DNA of 64,000 nt. Origin: Corynebacterium imitans (GTDB taxonomy: Bacteria > Actinomycetota > Actinomycetes > Mycobacteriales > Mycobacteriaceae). The DNA is taken from NCBI RefSeq assembly GCF_000739455.1, contig NZ_CP009211.1, positions 881,660 to 945,659 of the forward strand, read 5' to 3'. Below, in pieces: positions 50,194-59,634 of this stretch (position 1 is its first letter; every line of letters starts with the position of its first letter). The notes beneath the pieces were generated by a model. The model saw only the letters and a program-made list of their open reading frames with translations, did no database searches and had not been told where the DNA came from. Made by a program: the position numbers and the translations under genes.

Positions 50194-51258
50194 ATGAACC
50201 TCGTAGACGCACTGATTGCCCACGACCGCGCCGGCATCGCCATCGTTGCCGACGCGGCTTCGGCGAGCGTCTCCGAGCTGGTCGCCCGCGGCATGGACCG
50301 CGACCGTGCCGAACAACTCGCGGTTGCCGCCGAAGTGTTTTACGGGTCGGTGCGCAACGCGAAGGCGCAGGCCGCCTGTGTCGCGGCGGCGCGGGAGAAA
50401 GCGCACCGGCTGGACACGCTGGCCTACATTGCGCGGTCCTCGCGCTCGCTGGACTCCGACAAAGACCGGTGGCACTACCGCCAAAAGCTTTGCGAAACCC
50501 AAGGCGATCTGCGCACCGTGGTCAAACGCGCGAAAGCCTTGAAGAAGGAACTCAAACCGCCCGCGCCGCGTGCGCCGAAAGCGTCGGTGACCTTCCACGA
50601 CACAGGCTGGTCGACCGTGCACATCACCGGGCGCACCACGGATATCCTACCCGTCTACCGGGCGGCGAAAGACGACCCGCAGGCGTGGCTCAAGGACACA
50701 CGCGCGGGTGGCGACGCGTCGATCACCACCGTGCTGAATATGGATATCGGCGACTTCGTCCAGTGGCGCATGCGCGAAGACGGCGAGATCGAAGTCCAGC
50801 TGACCAACGGGGAGTGGTTGCGCGGTGCAGAGCTGGTCAACCGGAAGCTGCACACGGCCGGGTACATCGCCCTGATCTCGGCAACCGACGGGCCGGTTAA
50901 CCTCTATCCGGTCAAGCTTGAGCGCCACGCCACCCGGGAGCTGCGCGCGCTGATGAGCGCGGATGGTGCCACCTGCGCGTGGGCTGGCTGCAACCAGCCG
51001 GCGGATTTTTCCGAGGCGCACCACATCCAGGAGTGGTCCAAAGGCGGTGCCACCGAGATCGAGAACCTGTGCTGGTTGTGCACCTACCACAACCGGCAAA
51101 ACGGCAGACCGGACCGGGGCAGGATGCAGCGGGTTGGCGGGCAGATCATGTGGCAAAGCCCCAAGGGTTATCTCACACCCCGGGGCATACAACACACCGA
51201 CCCGGCACGAAGACACGCCCGGGCCGCGAACGTCCCAGCAACAGGACCGCCGAGGTAA
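50194..51258 (+). CDS. DUF222/HNH endonuclease-like protein
   Basis: 354 residues from ATG 50194. The first 200 residues have the helix-rich DUF222 character common in actinobacteria. At about 270-310 lies an HNH nuclease module: CAWAGCNQPADFSEAHHIQE WSKGGATEIENLCWLCTYHN, with the HH pair, Asn and final H, and zinc Cys pairs CxxxxC/CxxC. Such genes are often multicopy and mobile-element-like; the substrate is unknown. Its TAA directly abuts the convergent neighbour's stop. Confidence 0.82.
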   Translation: MNLVDALIAHDRAGIAIVADAASASVSELVARGMDRDRAEQLAVAAEVFYGSVRNAKAQAACVAAAREKAHRLDTLAYIARSSRSLDSDKDRWHYRQKLCETQGDLRTVVKRAKALKKELKPPAPRAPKASVTFHDTGWSTVHITGRTTDILPVYRAAKDDPQAWLKDTRAGGDASITTVLNMDIGDFVQWRMREDGEIEVQLTNGEWLRGAELVNRKLHTAGYIALISATDGPVNLYPVKLERHATRELRALMSADGATCAWAGCNQPADFSEAHHIQEWSKGGATEIENLCWLCTYHNRQNGRPDRGRMQRVGGQIMWQSPKGYLTPRGIQHTDPARRHARAANVPATGPPR

Positions 51259-52326
51259 TTACGCGCGGTGGCGTCCGTGGGCCTTGCGCCCGGACGCCTC
51301 TTTGGCGCGCTTTTCGCGGCGCAAGCGGACCTTCTCCGTCTCGGTGAGGTAGTCGCCTGCGCCCTTGACATCTTTGGCAGGAATGGCGGTAAGCGGCGCT
51401 TCGGCGGGCGCAGGAGTGCTTGCAGGTTCGTCATCGACGACGCCGAACATCTCCGTCGGCGCGGCCAGCTCCTCCGGCCGGGGCCCACCCGCGAGCGAGA
51501 CGTAGCGCGCCGTGTGCAGCGGTCGCAGCACGTCCTCGTCGTCGACCACGTAGTCGTGCTCGACGGTCACCGCCCAGCTGCCGTCAGGGAAATCCACGAG
51601 CGACCACGGCTGCCGCGGCCGCTCATCCGGCACACTCAGCGCCGGGACAAGTACGATGCCCTCCTCGGGATGGCCGACATCCAGCCCAGCCATGCCTTCC
51701 AACAACACTGCGCGGGCATACACCTCGGGCGCGCCCATGGACAGCGCTTCGTCGACGGCGGCGGTGATGTCCGCGGCGTCGGTGCCGTTGAAGGAGCCGA
51801 GGACGCGGCCGTCGTAAAGCGCGACAACAGTGTCATCGATGCGGTGCAGCGCCACGAGCCACTGGCCGGGGGAGAGCAGCGCGAGCTCCTCGGCGGAAAA
51901 CTCCCCCGCGGAGGTGTCGACGACGAGCATGTCGCCTGGCGGCAGCACCCAGGCACCTGCCGGGGTGTCGTTGCGCGGGACGGCGAGCAGGGGCGGGGGC
52001 AGGATGACGGCGACGTCGAACTGGCCGGTCTCCGCGTTGAAACTTAAGGAAGCGGTCGTGCCGGGGCGCAAAAGCGAGCGGTGGACGCGCTCGACGTCGG
52101 GGAAGCGGGCGCGGTCGGCGGCGGGTACGGAGCCGATGACGGCACCGTTGTAGCGCACGCGCCACGTGCCGCTCAAGGGGTTCGCTTCCAGATCGACGTC
52201 GATGAAGCGTGTCGCGCGCTGCGGGGAGAAGTCTGTGAACAGGGCCGCCTGCACCACGTGCGTGAGCCGGATTTCCTCGCCCGCGCCCCAGATGGCGGGC
52301 GAAAGCGGGTAGCGCTGGAGTCCCAC
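51259..52326 (-). CDS. Hypothetical protein, repetitive strand-rich
   Basis: 355 residues from GTG 52326 (AGGAGG lies 11 nt upstream, a little far; a longer frame above it is not coding). Body: VGLQRYPLSPAIWGAGEEIR, TGQFDVAVILPPPLLAVPRN, FSAEELALLSPGQWLVALHR, PWSLVDFPDGSWAVTVEHDY; a proline/alanine-rich linker and a Lys/Arg-rich C-terminal tail (KVRLRREKRAKEASGRKAHG). No signal peptide or membrane segment. I do not recognise the family. The basic tail suggests nucleic-acid or membrane-surface contact. Confidence 0.6.
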   Translation of the reverse strand: MGLQRYPLSPAIWGAGEEIRLTHVVQAALFTDFSPQRATRFIDVDLEANPLSGTWRVRYNGAVIGSVPAADRARFPDVERVHRSLLRPGTTASLSFNAETGQFDVAVILPPPLLAVPRNDTPAGAWVLPPGDMLVVDTSAGEFSAEELALLSPGQWLVALHRIDDTVVALYDGRVLGSFNGTDAADITAAVDEALSMGAPEVYARAVLLEGMAGLDVGHPEEGIVLVPALSVPDERPRQPWSLVDFPDGSWAVTVEHDYVVDDEDVLRPLHTARYVSLAGGPRPEELAAPTEMFGVVDDEPASTPAPAEAPLTAIPAKDVKGAGDYLTETEKVRLRREKRAKEASGRKAHGRHRA

Positions 52327-52393
52327 GGCGAATCTGGCCTCCTTGTCTCGTCCAGTGTCCTGTGTAAGTGTAGGCGCACCCCGCAGCAGGACC

Positions 52394-53311
52394 CTAGGAG
52401 CGCTGGGTGAGTGCCTTGACGCCGCGCACGACGGCGAGGATGAGCAGGCCGACTGCGAGTCCGAAGAGCAGCGAGATACCGGTTTCGACGAACCATCCGG
52501 CCGCGCCACCGCCGACGAGTTCGGTGCCGCGTTCGATCAGTTCGTGGGGGAGGTGCCAGCCGATGACTTCGTCGAAGCCGCGAACGATCAGGTGGCCGCC
52601 GACCCACAGCATGGCGATGGTGCCGATGATGCCGATGGCGTTGAGCACGTACGGCATGCCGTTGACGAGGCCGCGGCCGACGGCAGGGGCGCGGCCTCGG
52701 TCGATCATGCCGCGGCCGATGTCGTCGATTTTCACCAGGACCGCGACGGCGCCGTAGACCACAAGCGTGATCAAAATGCCGACGGCGACGAGCACGGCGG
52801 CCTCCATCCACACCGGCTGGTCGGCGACTTCGTCGAGGGCGATGATCATGATTTCGGCGCTGAGGATGAGGTCGGTGGTAATTGCCGACTTCACCAGCGA
52901 GTCTTCATCTTCGGGGCTCTTGTTCGCGGCGCGTTCGGCCTCTTCGTCGGCATTGCTGGTGAGCTTGTGCACGATCTTCTCGGCACCTTCGAAGCCTAAG
53001 TAGCAGCCGCCGAGCATGAGGAGCGGCACGAGCGCCCAGGGCGCGAACGCGTTGAGCAGCAGCGCGATCGGCAGGATGATGAGCAGCTTGTTGCGCAGCG
53101 AGCCCTTAGTGATTTTCCAGATCATGGGCAGCTCGCGCGCGGGCGTGACACCGGAGACATATTGCGGGGTCACCGCCGCGTCGTCGATGACCACGCCCGC
53201 GGCCTTGGCGGAGGTTTTCGCGGTCAGGGCCGCCACGTCGTCGGTTGAGGCGGCGGCGGTGCGGGCGATGAGTGCGACGTCGTCAAGCAGTGCGAGGAGG
53301 CCACCGGCCAT
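52394..53311 (-). CDS. DUF808 (YedI-like) membrane protein
   Basis: 305 residues from ATG 53311 with AAAGGAAAGGAACC before it. Family start MAGGLLALLDDVALIARTAA, ASTDDVAALTAKTSAKAAGV VIDDAAVTPQYV, then about six membrane helices, including KLLIILPIALLLNAFAPWAL and DLILSAEIMIIALDEV, as in YedI. Role unknown; integral membrane. It stands alone, 67 bp from its convergent neighbour and 280 bp from the peptide transporter. Confidence 0.85.
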   Translation of the reverse strand: MAGGLLALLDDVALIARTAAASTDDVAALTAKTSAKAAGVVIDDAAVTPQYVSGVTPARELPMIWKITKGSLRNKLLIILPIALLLNAFAPWALVPLLMLGGCYLGFEGAEKIVHKLTSNADEEAERAANKSPEDEDSLVKSAITTDLILSAEIMIIALDEVADQPVWMEAAVLVAVGILITLVVYGAVAVLVKIDDIGRGMIDRGRAPAVGRGLVNGMPYVLNAIGIIGTIAMLWVGGHLIVRGFDEVIGWHLPHELIERGTELVGGGAAGWFVETGISLLFGLAVGLLILAVVRGVKALTQRS

Positions 53312-53591
53312 GTTGGTTCCTTTCCTTTGGGGGCAGTGCAAGCTTAGCGACGCCACGCTGCCCCAGCCGACAGCCCCGCGCCTTTTTCGCGGCGTGACCT
53401 GTGCCTCAATGAAGTGTCTGCCAGTTCGCTGTGTGCTCGGTTAAGGAAAATTATCCGCGAGGTAAAGAAAAACTTTCCAAACGATTCCCTTTCGGCTGAC
53501 AAGTGTGATGGAATGGGAGACAACCGCCCCTTGTGTGGCTTCTCACAAGCGGGTGTGGTGGATTTGGAAGAGCGACAACTAAGGAGGCGCT

Positions 53592-55196
53592 GTGTTGAAC
53601 AAGAAGACCACAGCGATTTTGGCAGCAGGAACCCTTGCCTTTGGGCTCGTTGCGTGCGGCGACTCGTCTGACTCCGGTGCGGACGCAGCATCCGGGTCCG
53701 ATAGTGCGGAGATCGGCAACGTCATCCTGGCGAACGGCTCGGAGCCGCAGAACCCGCTGATCCCGGGCAATACGAACGAGACCGGCGGCGGCCGCATCGT
53801 CGACGAGATCTTTGCTGGCCTGGTGTACTACGACGCTGATGGCGAGGTCCACAACGACCTGGCAGAGTCCATCGAGCTGGAGGGTGACAAGACCTACCGC
53901 GTCAAGCTCAAGGACGCGAAGTGGTCCGACGGCTCGGCGGTGACCGCCGAGGACTTCGTCAAGGCGTGGAACTACACCGTGGCGAACTCCCTGCTGGCCT
54001 CCTACTTCTTCGAGCCGATCCTGGGCTACGAAGAGGGCGTGGAAGAGATGGAGGGCCTAAAGGTAGAGGACGATAAGACCTTCACCATCGAGCTCGCGCA
54101 GCCGGAGGCCGACTTCCCGACGCGCCTGGGCTACTCCGCATACTTCCCGATGCACCCGTCCGCGTACGACGACATCGACGCCTACGGCGAGTCGCCGATC
54201 TCCAACGGCCCGTACAAGCTGGTGGAGTGGAACCATAACCAGGACGCAACCGTGGTGCCCAACGAGGAGTACGCGGGCGAGCGCGAGCCGCAGAACGACG
54301 GTGTGACCTGGGTCTTCTACGCACAGCAGGATGCCGCCTACGCGGACCTGCTCGCCGGCAACCTGGACGTGCTCGACGCGATCCCGGACTCGGCATTCTC
54401 CACCTACGAGGATGAGCTCGGCGACCGCGCTGTCAACCAGCCGGCCGCGATCTTCCAGTCCTTCACCGTCGGCGAGTCCGTGCCGCACTTCTCTGGCGAG
54501 GAGGGCAAGCTGCGTCGCAAGGCGATCTCCATGGCGATCAACCGTGAGGAGATCACCAGCACGATCTTCGAGGGCACCCGCACCCCGGCCACCGACTTCA
54601 CCTCGCCGGTCATCCCGGGCCACACCGACAGCCTGGAGGGTGCAGAGGTGCTGGAGTACAATCCGGAGGAGGCCAAGCGCCTATGGGCCGAGGCTGAGGA
54701 GATCGCACCGTTCGAGGGCGAGTTCACCATCTCCTACAACGCCGACGGCGGGCACCAGGCCTGGGTCGACGCGGTGGCTAACTCCATCCGCAACACCCTC
54801 GGCATCGAGGCCACCGGCAACGCCTACCCGGACTTCAAGTCCCTGCGCGATGACGTGACCAACCGCACCATCGACGGCGCGTTCCGTACCGGCTGGCAGG
54901 CGGACTACCCGTCGCTGGGTAACTTCCTCGGCCCGTTGTACGGCACCGGCGCTGGCTCCAACGACGGCGACTACTCCAACGAGGAGTTCGACAAGCTGCT
55001 GTCCGAGGCGGCGAACGCTGGCGACATCGACGCAGCATCGGAGTCCTACAACCAGGCGCAGGAGATCCTGCTGGAGGACCTGCCGGCCATCCCGCTGTGG
55101 TACGCCAACGTCAACGGCGGTTCCGCGGACACAGTAGACAACGTCGTCTTCTCCTGGAAGTCGATGCCTGTCTACACGCAGATCACCAAGCAGTAA
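53592..55196 (+). CDS. Peptide ABC transporter, substrate-binding lipoprotein (DppA/OppA)
   Basis: 534 residues from GTG 53592 (AAGGAGG 4 nt upstream; TTG next codon also possible). Lipobox LVAC (Cys at about 22), a Ser/Asp-rich linker, then family-5 solute-binding fold: RIVDEIFAGLVYYDADGEVH, TYRVKLKDAKWSDGSAVTAE DFVKAWNY (the SBP_bac_5 signature). Binds di- or oligopeptides outside the cell. First gene of a four-gene operon; the hairpin after it may raise its dose over the permeases. Confidence 0.9.
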   Translation: MLNKKTTAILAAGTLAFGLVACGDSSDSGADAASGSDSAEIGNVILANGSEPQNPLIPGNTNETGGGRIVDEIFAGLVYYDADGEVHNDLAESIELEGDKTYRVKLKDAKWSDGSAVTAEDFVKAWNYTVANSLLASYFFEPILGYEEGVEEMEGLKVEDDKTFTIELAQPEADFPTRLGYSAYFPMHPSAYDDIDAYGESPISNGPYKLVEWNHNQDATVVPNEEYAGEREPQNDGVTWVFYAQQDAAYADLLAGNLDVLDAIPDSAFSTYEDELGDRAVNQPAAIFQSFTVGESVPHFSGEEGKLRRKAISMAINREEITSTIFEGTRTPATDFTSPVIPGHTDSLEGAEVLEYNPEEAKRLWAEAEEIAPFEGEFTISYNADGGHQAWVDAVANSIRNTLGIEATGNAYPDFKSLRDDVTNRTIDGAFRTGWQADYPSLGNFLGPLYGTGAGSNDGDYSNEEFDKLLSEAANAGDIDAASESYNQAQEILLEDLPAIPLWYANVNGGSADTVDNVVFSWKSMPVYTQITKQ

Positions 55197-55222
55197 CCCC
55201 TAGCTCTCGAGCTGTGCACCCC

Positions 55223-55250
55223 AACCCCGACCGCCGTGCGGTTCGGGGTT
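55223..55250 (+). terminator. Hairpin between the peptide-binding gene and the permeases
   Basis: AACCCCGA (55223-55230) pairs with TCGGGGTT (55243-55250), with CCG/CGG inside. No long T-tract, so more likely an mRNA-stabilising or partial terminator that keeps the binding protein in excess. Confidence 0.55.
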
Positions 55251-55301
55251 GTGCGCCGTAAACCGGCGTAGCTCGTCCGCTCCAAACGTGAAAGCACCAA
55301 C

Positions 55302-56228
55302 ATGCAGCGATACATCGTGCGGCGACTGCTCCAAATGATCCCCGTGTTCTTTGGCGCGACGCTGCTGCTCTACGCACTTGTTTTCCTCATGCCCGGCGAC
55401 CCGGTTGCGGCGCTTGGCGGCGACCGCGGACTGACCGAGGCCGCCCGCGCCCGCATTGAGGCCGAATACAACCTGGACAAGCCGTTCCTCGTCCAATACC
55501 TGCTCTACATCAAGGGCATCTTCGTCGGCGACTTCGGAACGACGTTTTCCGGCCAGCCCGTGTCGTCGGTAATGGCGAACGCCTTCCCGGTGACCATCAA
55601 GCTCGCGCTCATGGCAATTGCCTTCGAGGCGATCTTCGGCATCATCTTCGGGTTTATCGCCGGTATCCGCCGCGGCGGTATCTTCGACTCCACCATCCTG
55701 GTGGCCTCGCTGATCATTATCGCCATTCCGTCCTTCGTCATCGGCTTCGTGCTGCAGTACCTCGTCGGCGTCAAATGGGGGCTGCTTCCGGTCACCGTCG
55801 GGCGCAACGAAACCTTTGAGGCGCTACTCATGCCCGCGGTGGTGCTGGGCGCGCTCTCGTGCGCCTACGTCATCCGGCTGACCCGGCAGTCGGTGAGCGA
55901 GAACCTGCAGGAAGACTACGTCCGCACCGCGCGCGCCAAGGGCTTAAGCGAGGGGACTGTGCTGCGCCGCCACGTGCTGCGTAATTCCATGATCCCCGTG
56001 GTGACCTTCCTCGGTGCGGACCTAGGCGCGCTGATGGGCGGCGCGATCGTCACCGAGGGCATCTTCGGCATCAACGGCGTCGGCGGCACCATCTACCAGG
56101 CGATCTTGAAGGGCGAGCCCGCCACCGTCGTCTCCTTTACCACCGTGTTGGTCATTGTCTACATCGTGGCCAACCTGCTTGTCGATCTGCTCTACGCCGT
56201 GCTCGACCCAAGGATCCGCTATGCATAA
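55302..56228 (+). CDS. Peptide ABC transporter permease DppB type
   Basis: 308 residues, six helices. Begins MQRYIVRRLLQMIPVFFGAT, a DppB signature (yi.rRlL...P..f). LFQYLLYI-type loop and the EAA-like cytoplasmic motif DYVRTARAKGLSEGTVLRRH (conserved A...G). ALMGGAIVTEGIFGINGVGG matches the C-terminal family segment. The 3' end overlaps the next gene by 8 bp. Forms a heterodimer with DppC. Confidence 0.9.
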   Translation: MQRYIVRRLLQMIPVFFGATLLLYALVFLMPGDPVAALGGDRGLTEAARARIEAEYNLDKPFLVQYLLYIKGIFVGDFGTTFSGQPVSSVMANAFPVTIKLALMAIAFEAIFGIIFGFIAGIRRGGIFDSTILVASLIIIAIPSFVIGFVLQYLVGVKWGLLPVTVGRNETFEALLMPAVVLGALSCAYVIRLTRQSVSENLQEDYVRTARAKGLSEGTVLRRHVLRNSMIPVVTFLGADLGALMGGAIVTEGIFGINGVGGTIYQAILKGEPATVVSFTTVLVIVYIVANLLVDLLYAVLDPRIRYA

Positions 56229-57201
56229 CAACGCACACACAGACACCAACGCGAACCGGGCTGTGGCCCGACGCGGCCAGGAATACTTCGTCGCCGAGAC
56301 AGATGAGACCGGCCTCGGCGCAGTCGACGCGGTTCCCGACGACCGCGCGCCCTCGAACCAGTGGACCGAAGCGTGGCACGTGCTGCGCCGCCGCCCTCTG
56401 TTCTGGGTCTCCGCGATCCTGATTCTGCTGGCCGTGGCGATCGCGCTGTTCCCCGGCCTGTTCGCCAGCGTCGACCCGCGCGAGTGCATGCTGTCGCGCT
56501 CGCTGAACCCCGCGGAGCCCGGCCACCCCTTTGGCTTTGACCGACAGGGCTGCGATATTTACTCGCGCACGATCTACGGGGCGCGCGCCTCTGTGACCGT
56601 TGGCGTGCTTACCACGCTGATCGTGACCCTGCTGGGCACGCTCATCGGCGCGGTCGCCGGTTTCTACGGCGGGATCTGGGACACGCTGCTGTCGCGTCTG
56701 ACCGACATCTTCTTCGCCGTGCCGCTCGTGCTGGCCGCGATCGTGGTCATGTCCATGATGAAGGGACACCGCTCCATCTGGATGGTGGTCTTCGCCCTGT
56801 CGATGTTCGGCTGGACGCAGATCGCGCGTATCACCCGCGGCGCGGTGATGAGCGTGAAGAACGAGGAGTTCGTCACCGCCGCCCGCGCGCTGGGAGCGAG
56901 CAACCCGCGGATTATCATCTCCCACATCCTGCCGAATGCGGCGGCCCCGATCATCGTGTACGCCACGGTGGCGCTGGGCACGTTCATCGTGGCGGAGGCG
57001 ACCCTGTCCTTCCTGGGCATCGGCCTGCCTACCACGGTGGTGTCGTGGGGTGGCGATATTTCGGCGGCGCAGGCGTCGCTACGCACCCAGCCGATGGTGC
57101 TGTTCTACCCGGCAATTGCTTTGGCACTGACCGTGCTGAGCTTCATCATGATGGGCGACGCCGTGCGCGACGCCCTTGACCCGAAGGCGAGGAAGCGATG
57201 A
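56221..57201 (+). CDS. Peptide ABC transporter permease DppC type
   Basis: 326 residues from ATG 56221. A long polar N-terminus (about 55 residues), then the DppC pattern: WHVLRRRPLFWVSAILILLA, HPFGFDRQGCDIYSRTIYGA (G.D..G.D..s...yG.r), the EAA loop FVTAARALGASNPRIIISHI LPNAAAPI, and LSFLGIGLPTTVVSWGGDIS. Overlaps the ATPase gene start by 4 bp. Confidence 0.9.
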   Translation: MHNNAHTDTNANRAVARRGQEYFVAETDETGLGAVDAVPDDRAPSNQWTEAWHVLRRRPLFWVSAILILLAVAIALFPGLFASVDPRECMLSRSLNPAEPGHPFGFDRQGCDIYSRTIYGARASVTVGVLTTLIVTLLGTLIGAVAGFYGGIWDTLLSRLTDIFFAVPLVLAAIVVMSMMKGHRSIWMVVFALSMFGWTQIARITRGAVMSVKNEEFVTAARALGASNPRIIISHILPNAAAPIIVYATVALGTFIVAEATLSFLGIGLPTTVVSWGGDISAAQASLRTQPMVLFYPAIALALTVLSFIMMGDAVRDALDPKARKR

Positions 57202-58901
57202 GCACTGCACTTTCCAACGACACCCAGCCGCTGCTGGAGGTCGAGGACCTCAAAATCACCTTCTCTTCGACCACCGGCGTGGTCGAGGCGGTCCGCGACT
57301 TCAACCTGACGATCTACCCCGGCCAGTCAGTCGCGATCGTGGGCGAATCCGGTTCCGGCAAGTCCACCGCCGCGATGTCCCTGCTGGGGCTGCTGCCGGG
57401 CACCGGCAAGGTGACCAACGGCGAGATCCGCCTCGAGGGCGAGGACCTGACCAAGCTGGATGCGAAGCAGTGGCGCGAGGTGCGCGGCAACCAGATTGGT
57501 CTGGTGCCGCAGGACCCGATGAGTAACTTGAACCCGGTGTGGCGGATCGGCACGCAGGTCGAGGAGGCCCTGCGCGCCAACAATGTGGTGGAGGGCTCCA
57601 AGCGGCACGAGCGCGTCGTCAAGCTGCTCGAAGAGGCCGGCCTGACGGACACCGAACGCCGCGCCCGCCAGTACCCGCACGAGTTCTCCGGTGGCATGCG
57701 CCAGCGCGCGCTGATCGCGATCGGCCTGGCCGCGCGCCCGAAGCTGCTGATCGCCGACGAGCCGACCTCCGCGCTGGATGTCACGGTGCAGAAGAAGATT
57801 CTGGACCACTTGCGCTCGCTTATCGACGAGCTCGGCACCGCCCTGCTGTTCATCACCCACGACCTCGGGCTCGCCGCAGAGCGCGCGGACCACCTCGTGG
57901 TGATGCACCGCGGCCGCATCGTGGAGCAGGGCCCGAGCCTGAAGATCCTACGCAACCCGCAGCACCCCTACACGAAGCGCCTGGTCAAGGCGGCACCTTC
58001 GCTGGCGTCGGCACGCATCCAGTCCGCGAAGAAGCAGGGCCTGGAGACCTCGGAGAAGCTCACCACCGGCGAGGCGGGTGAGCTCGTTGTTGAGGTGAAG
58101 AACTTGGTCAAGGAGTTCGAGGCGCGCGGCCGCAAGTCAAAGGGGCAGATGTTCCGCGCAGTCGATGATGTCTCCTTTGACATCCACCGCGGCACAACGC
58201 TTGCGCTGGTTGGCGAGTCCGGCTCCGGCAAGTCGACGGTGGCGAACATGGTGCTCAACCTGCTCGAGCCCACCAGCGGCGAGGTGCGCTTCGAGGGCAA
58301 GAACGTCAACACGCTCAAGGGCGCGGAATTGCGCGAGATGCGGCGCAAAATGCAGGTGGTGTTCCAGAACCCCTACGGCTCGCTGGATCCGATGCATTCG
58401 ATCTATCGCTGCATCGAGGAGCCGCTGACCCTGCACAAGGTGGGCAACCGGAAAGAGCGCGAGGCGCGCGTGGCGGAGCTGCTCGACATGGTGCAGATGC
58501 CGCGCTCGGCCATGCGCCGCTACCCGAACGAGCTGTCCGGTGGCCAGCGCCAGCGCATCGCCATTGCGCGCTCGATGGCGCTGAACCCGGAGGTGATCGT
58601 GCTCGATGAGGCGGTCTCCGCGCTCGACGTGTTAGTGCAGAACCAGATCCTGAAACTGCTCACGGACCTGCAGGAAGAGCACCAGCTGTCTTACCTGTTC
58701 ATCACCCACGACCTGGCGGTTGTGCGCCAGACTGCGGACCACATCGTGGTGATGGAGAAAGGCCGCGCGGTGGAGCAGGGCGATGCGGACAGCATCTTCG
58801 ACAACCCGCAGCACGAGTACACGCAGAACCTCATCGCCTCGGTGCCGGGGCTCAACATTGAGCTTGGTACCGGCGAGGAGCTCGGCATCGACGTCGGGTA
58901 G
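57198..58901 (+). CDS. Peptide ABC transporter, fused DppD-DppF ATPase
   Basis: 567 residues with two complete ABC domains: first Walker A GESGSGKST at about 50-58, signature FSGGMRQR, Walker B LLIADEPTSALD; second Walker A GESGSGKST at about 339-347, signature LSGGQRQR, Walker B IVLDEAVSALD (Ala in place of Pro). In most bacteria DppD and DppF are separate; here they are one chain joined by a linker near residues 265-300. Supplies both ATPase halves for DppB-DppC. Confidence 0.9.
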   Translation: MSTALSNDTQPLLEVEDLKITFSSTTGVVEAVRDFNLTIYPGQSVAIVGESGSGKSTAAMSLLGLLPGTGKVTNGEIRLEGEDLTKLDAKQWREVRGNQIGLVPQDPMSNLNPVWRIGTQVEEALRANNVVEGSKRHERVVKLLEEAGLTDTERRARQYPHEFSGGMRQRALIAIGLAARPKLLIADEPTSALDVTVQKKILDHLRSLIDELGTALLFITHDLGLAAERADHLVVMHRGRIVEQGPSLKILRNPQHPYTKRLVKAAPSLASARIQSAKKQGLETSEKLTTGEAGELVVEVKNLVKEFEARGRKSKGQMFRAVDDVSFDIHRGTTLALVGESGSGKSTVANMVLNLLEPTSGEVRFEGKNVNTLKGAELREMRRKMQVVFQNPYGSLDPMHSIYRCIEEPLTLHKVGNRKEREARVAELLDMVQMPRSAMRRYPNELSGGQRQRIAIARSMALNPEVIVLDEAVSALDVLVQNQILKLLTDLQEEHQLSYLFITHDLAVVRQTADHIVVMEKGRAVEQGDADSIFDNPQHEYTQNLIASVPGLNIELGTGEELGIDVG

Positions 58902-58921
58902 GCTATTCGCGCACTTGAAAA

Positions 58922-59010
58922 ACACGGGAGCTGGGCGCACGCCCGGCTGAGAATCCGCAACACGCGGTAAACCGTCGAACCTGATCCGGGTAATACCGGC
59001 GAAAGGAAGG
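58922..59010 (+). ncRNA. TPP (THI-box) riboswitch
   Basis: ACGGGAGC ... GCTGAGAAT (P2/J2 THI core), then a variable arm with GCAACACGCGG, and the second core CCGTCGAACCTGATCCGGGTAATACCGGCGAA. These conserved blocks in this order define the thiamine pyrophosphate aptamer. The end of the core is followed by AAGGAAGG, the ribosome binding site of ykoE, so the switch probably acts by hiding that site when TPP is high. Confidence 0.93.
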
Positions 59011-59013
59011 ATA

Positions 59014-59634
59014 ATGACAAATCGTGCTGCAACCGGGACCAACTCCTGGCGCGTGATTGATATCGTCACCGCGGCCGTGCTCGGCGTGGCCTGCGGCCTG
59101 CTGTTCATGTTGTGGAATGGCGTGGGGTACGCGGGCTACAAGGCTATCGACGCCTTCACGCCCGGCCTCGGCGGCTTGTTCAACGGCATCTGGCTCATCG
59201 GTGGTGTGCTGGGCGGGCTGATCATCCGCAAGCCGGGCGCGGCGGTGTTCGTCGAGGTGCTCGCAGCCTCCGTATCGGCGCTGCTGGGCAGCCAGTGGGC
59301 GATCGAGACGCTCTACTCGGGCTTGGCACAGGGCCTCGGCGCGGAGCTGATCTTCCTCATCTTCATGTACAAGCGCTTCTCGCTCGACGTCGCCGTGCTC
59401 TCCGGCATCGGCGCCGGCGTGGGCGCGTTCGTGCTGGAGCTGTTTACCTCCGGCAACCTGGCGATGAGCCTGAGCTACAACGTGATCTACCTCGTGTGCA
59501 CCTCGATCTCCGGTGCGGTACTCGCTGGTGTGCTCGGGTACTTTTTGGTCAAGGCGCTGGCCAAGACTGGTGCGCTCGACCGCTTCGGTGCGGGCCGCGA
59601 GCGCCTGCGCGCTGCGTCTACGCAGGCTCGCTAG
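59014..59634 (+). CDS. ykoE: YkoE-type substrate-binding (S) component of a thiamine-precursor ECF transporter
   Basis: 206 residues, five or six membrane helices. Family start WRVIDIVTAAVLGVACGLLF MLWN, FTPGLGGLFNGIWLIGGVLG GLIIRKPGAAVFVEVLAASV SALLGSQWA: the 'NG.WL..gvl...iirkPGaa...E..aa..e...gs.wg' pattern of YkoE. Binds thiamine or its HMP moiety. First gene after the TPP riboswitch; the stop abuts the ATP-binding gene. Confidence 0.9.
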   Translation: MTNRAATGTNSWRVIDIVTAAVLGVACGLLFMLWNGVGYAGYKAIDAFTPGLGGLFNGIWLIGGVLGGLIIRKPGAAVFVEVLAASVSALLGSQWAIETLYSGLAQGLGAELIFLIFMYKRFSLDVAVLSGIGAGVGAFVLELFTSGNLAMSLSYNVIYLVCTSISGAVLAGVLGYFLVKALAKTGALDRFGAGRERLRAASTQAR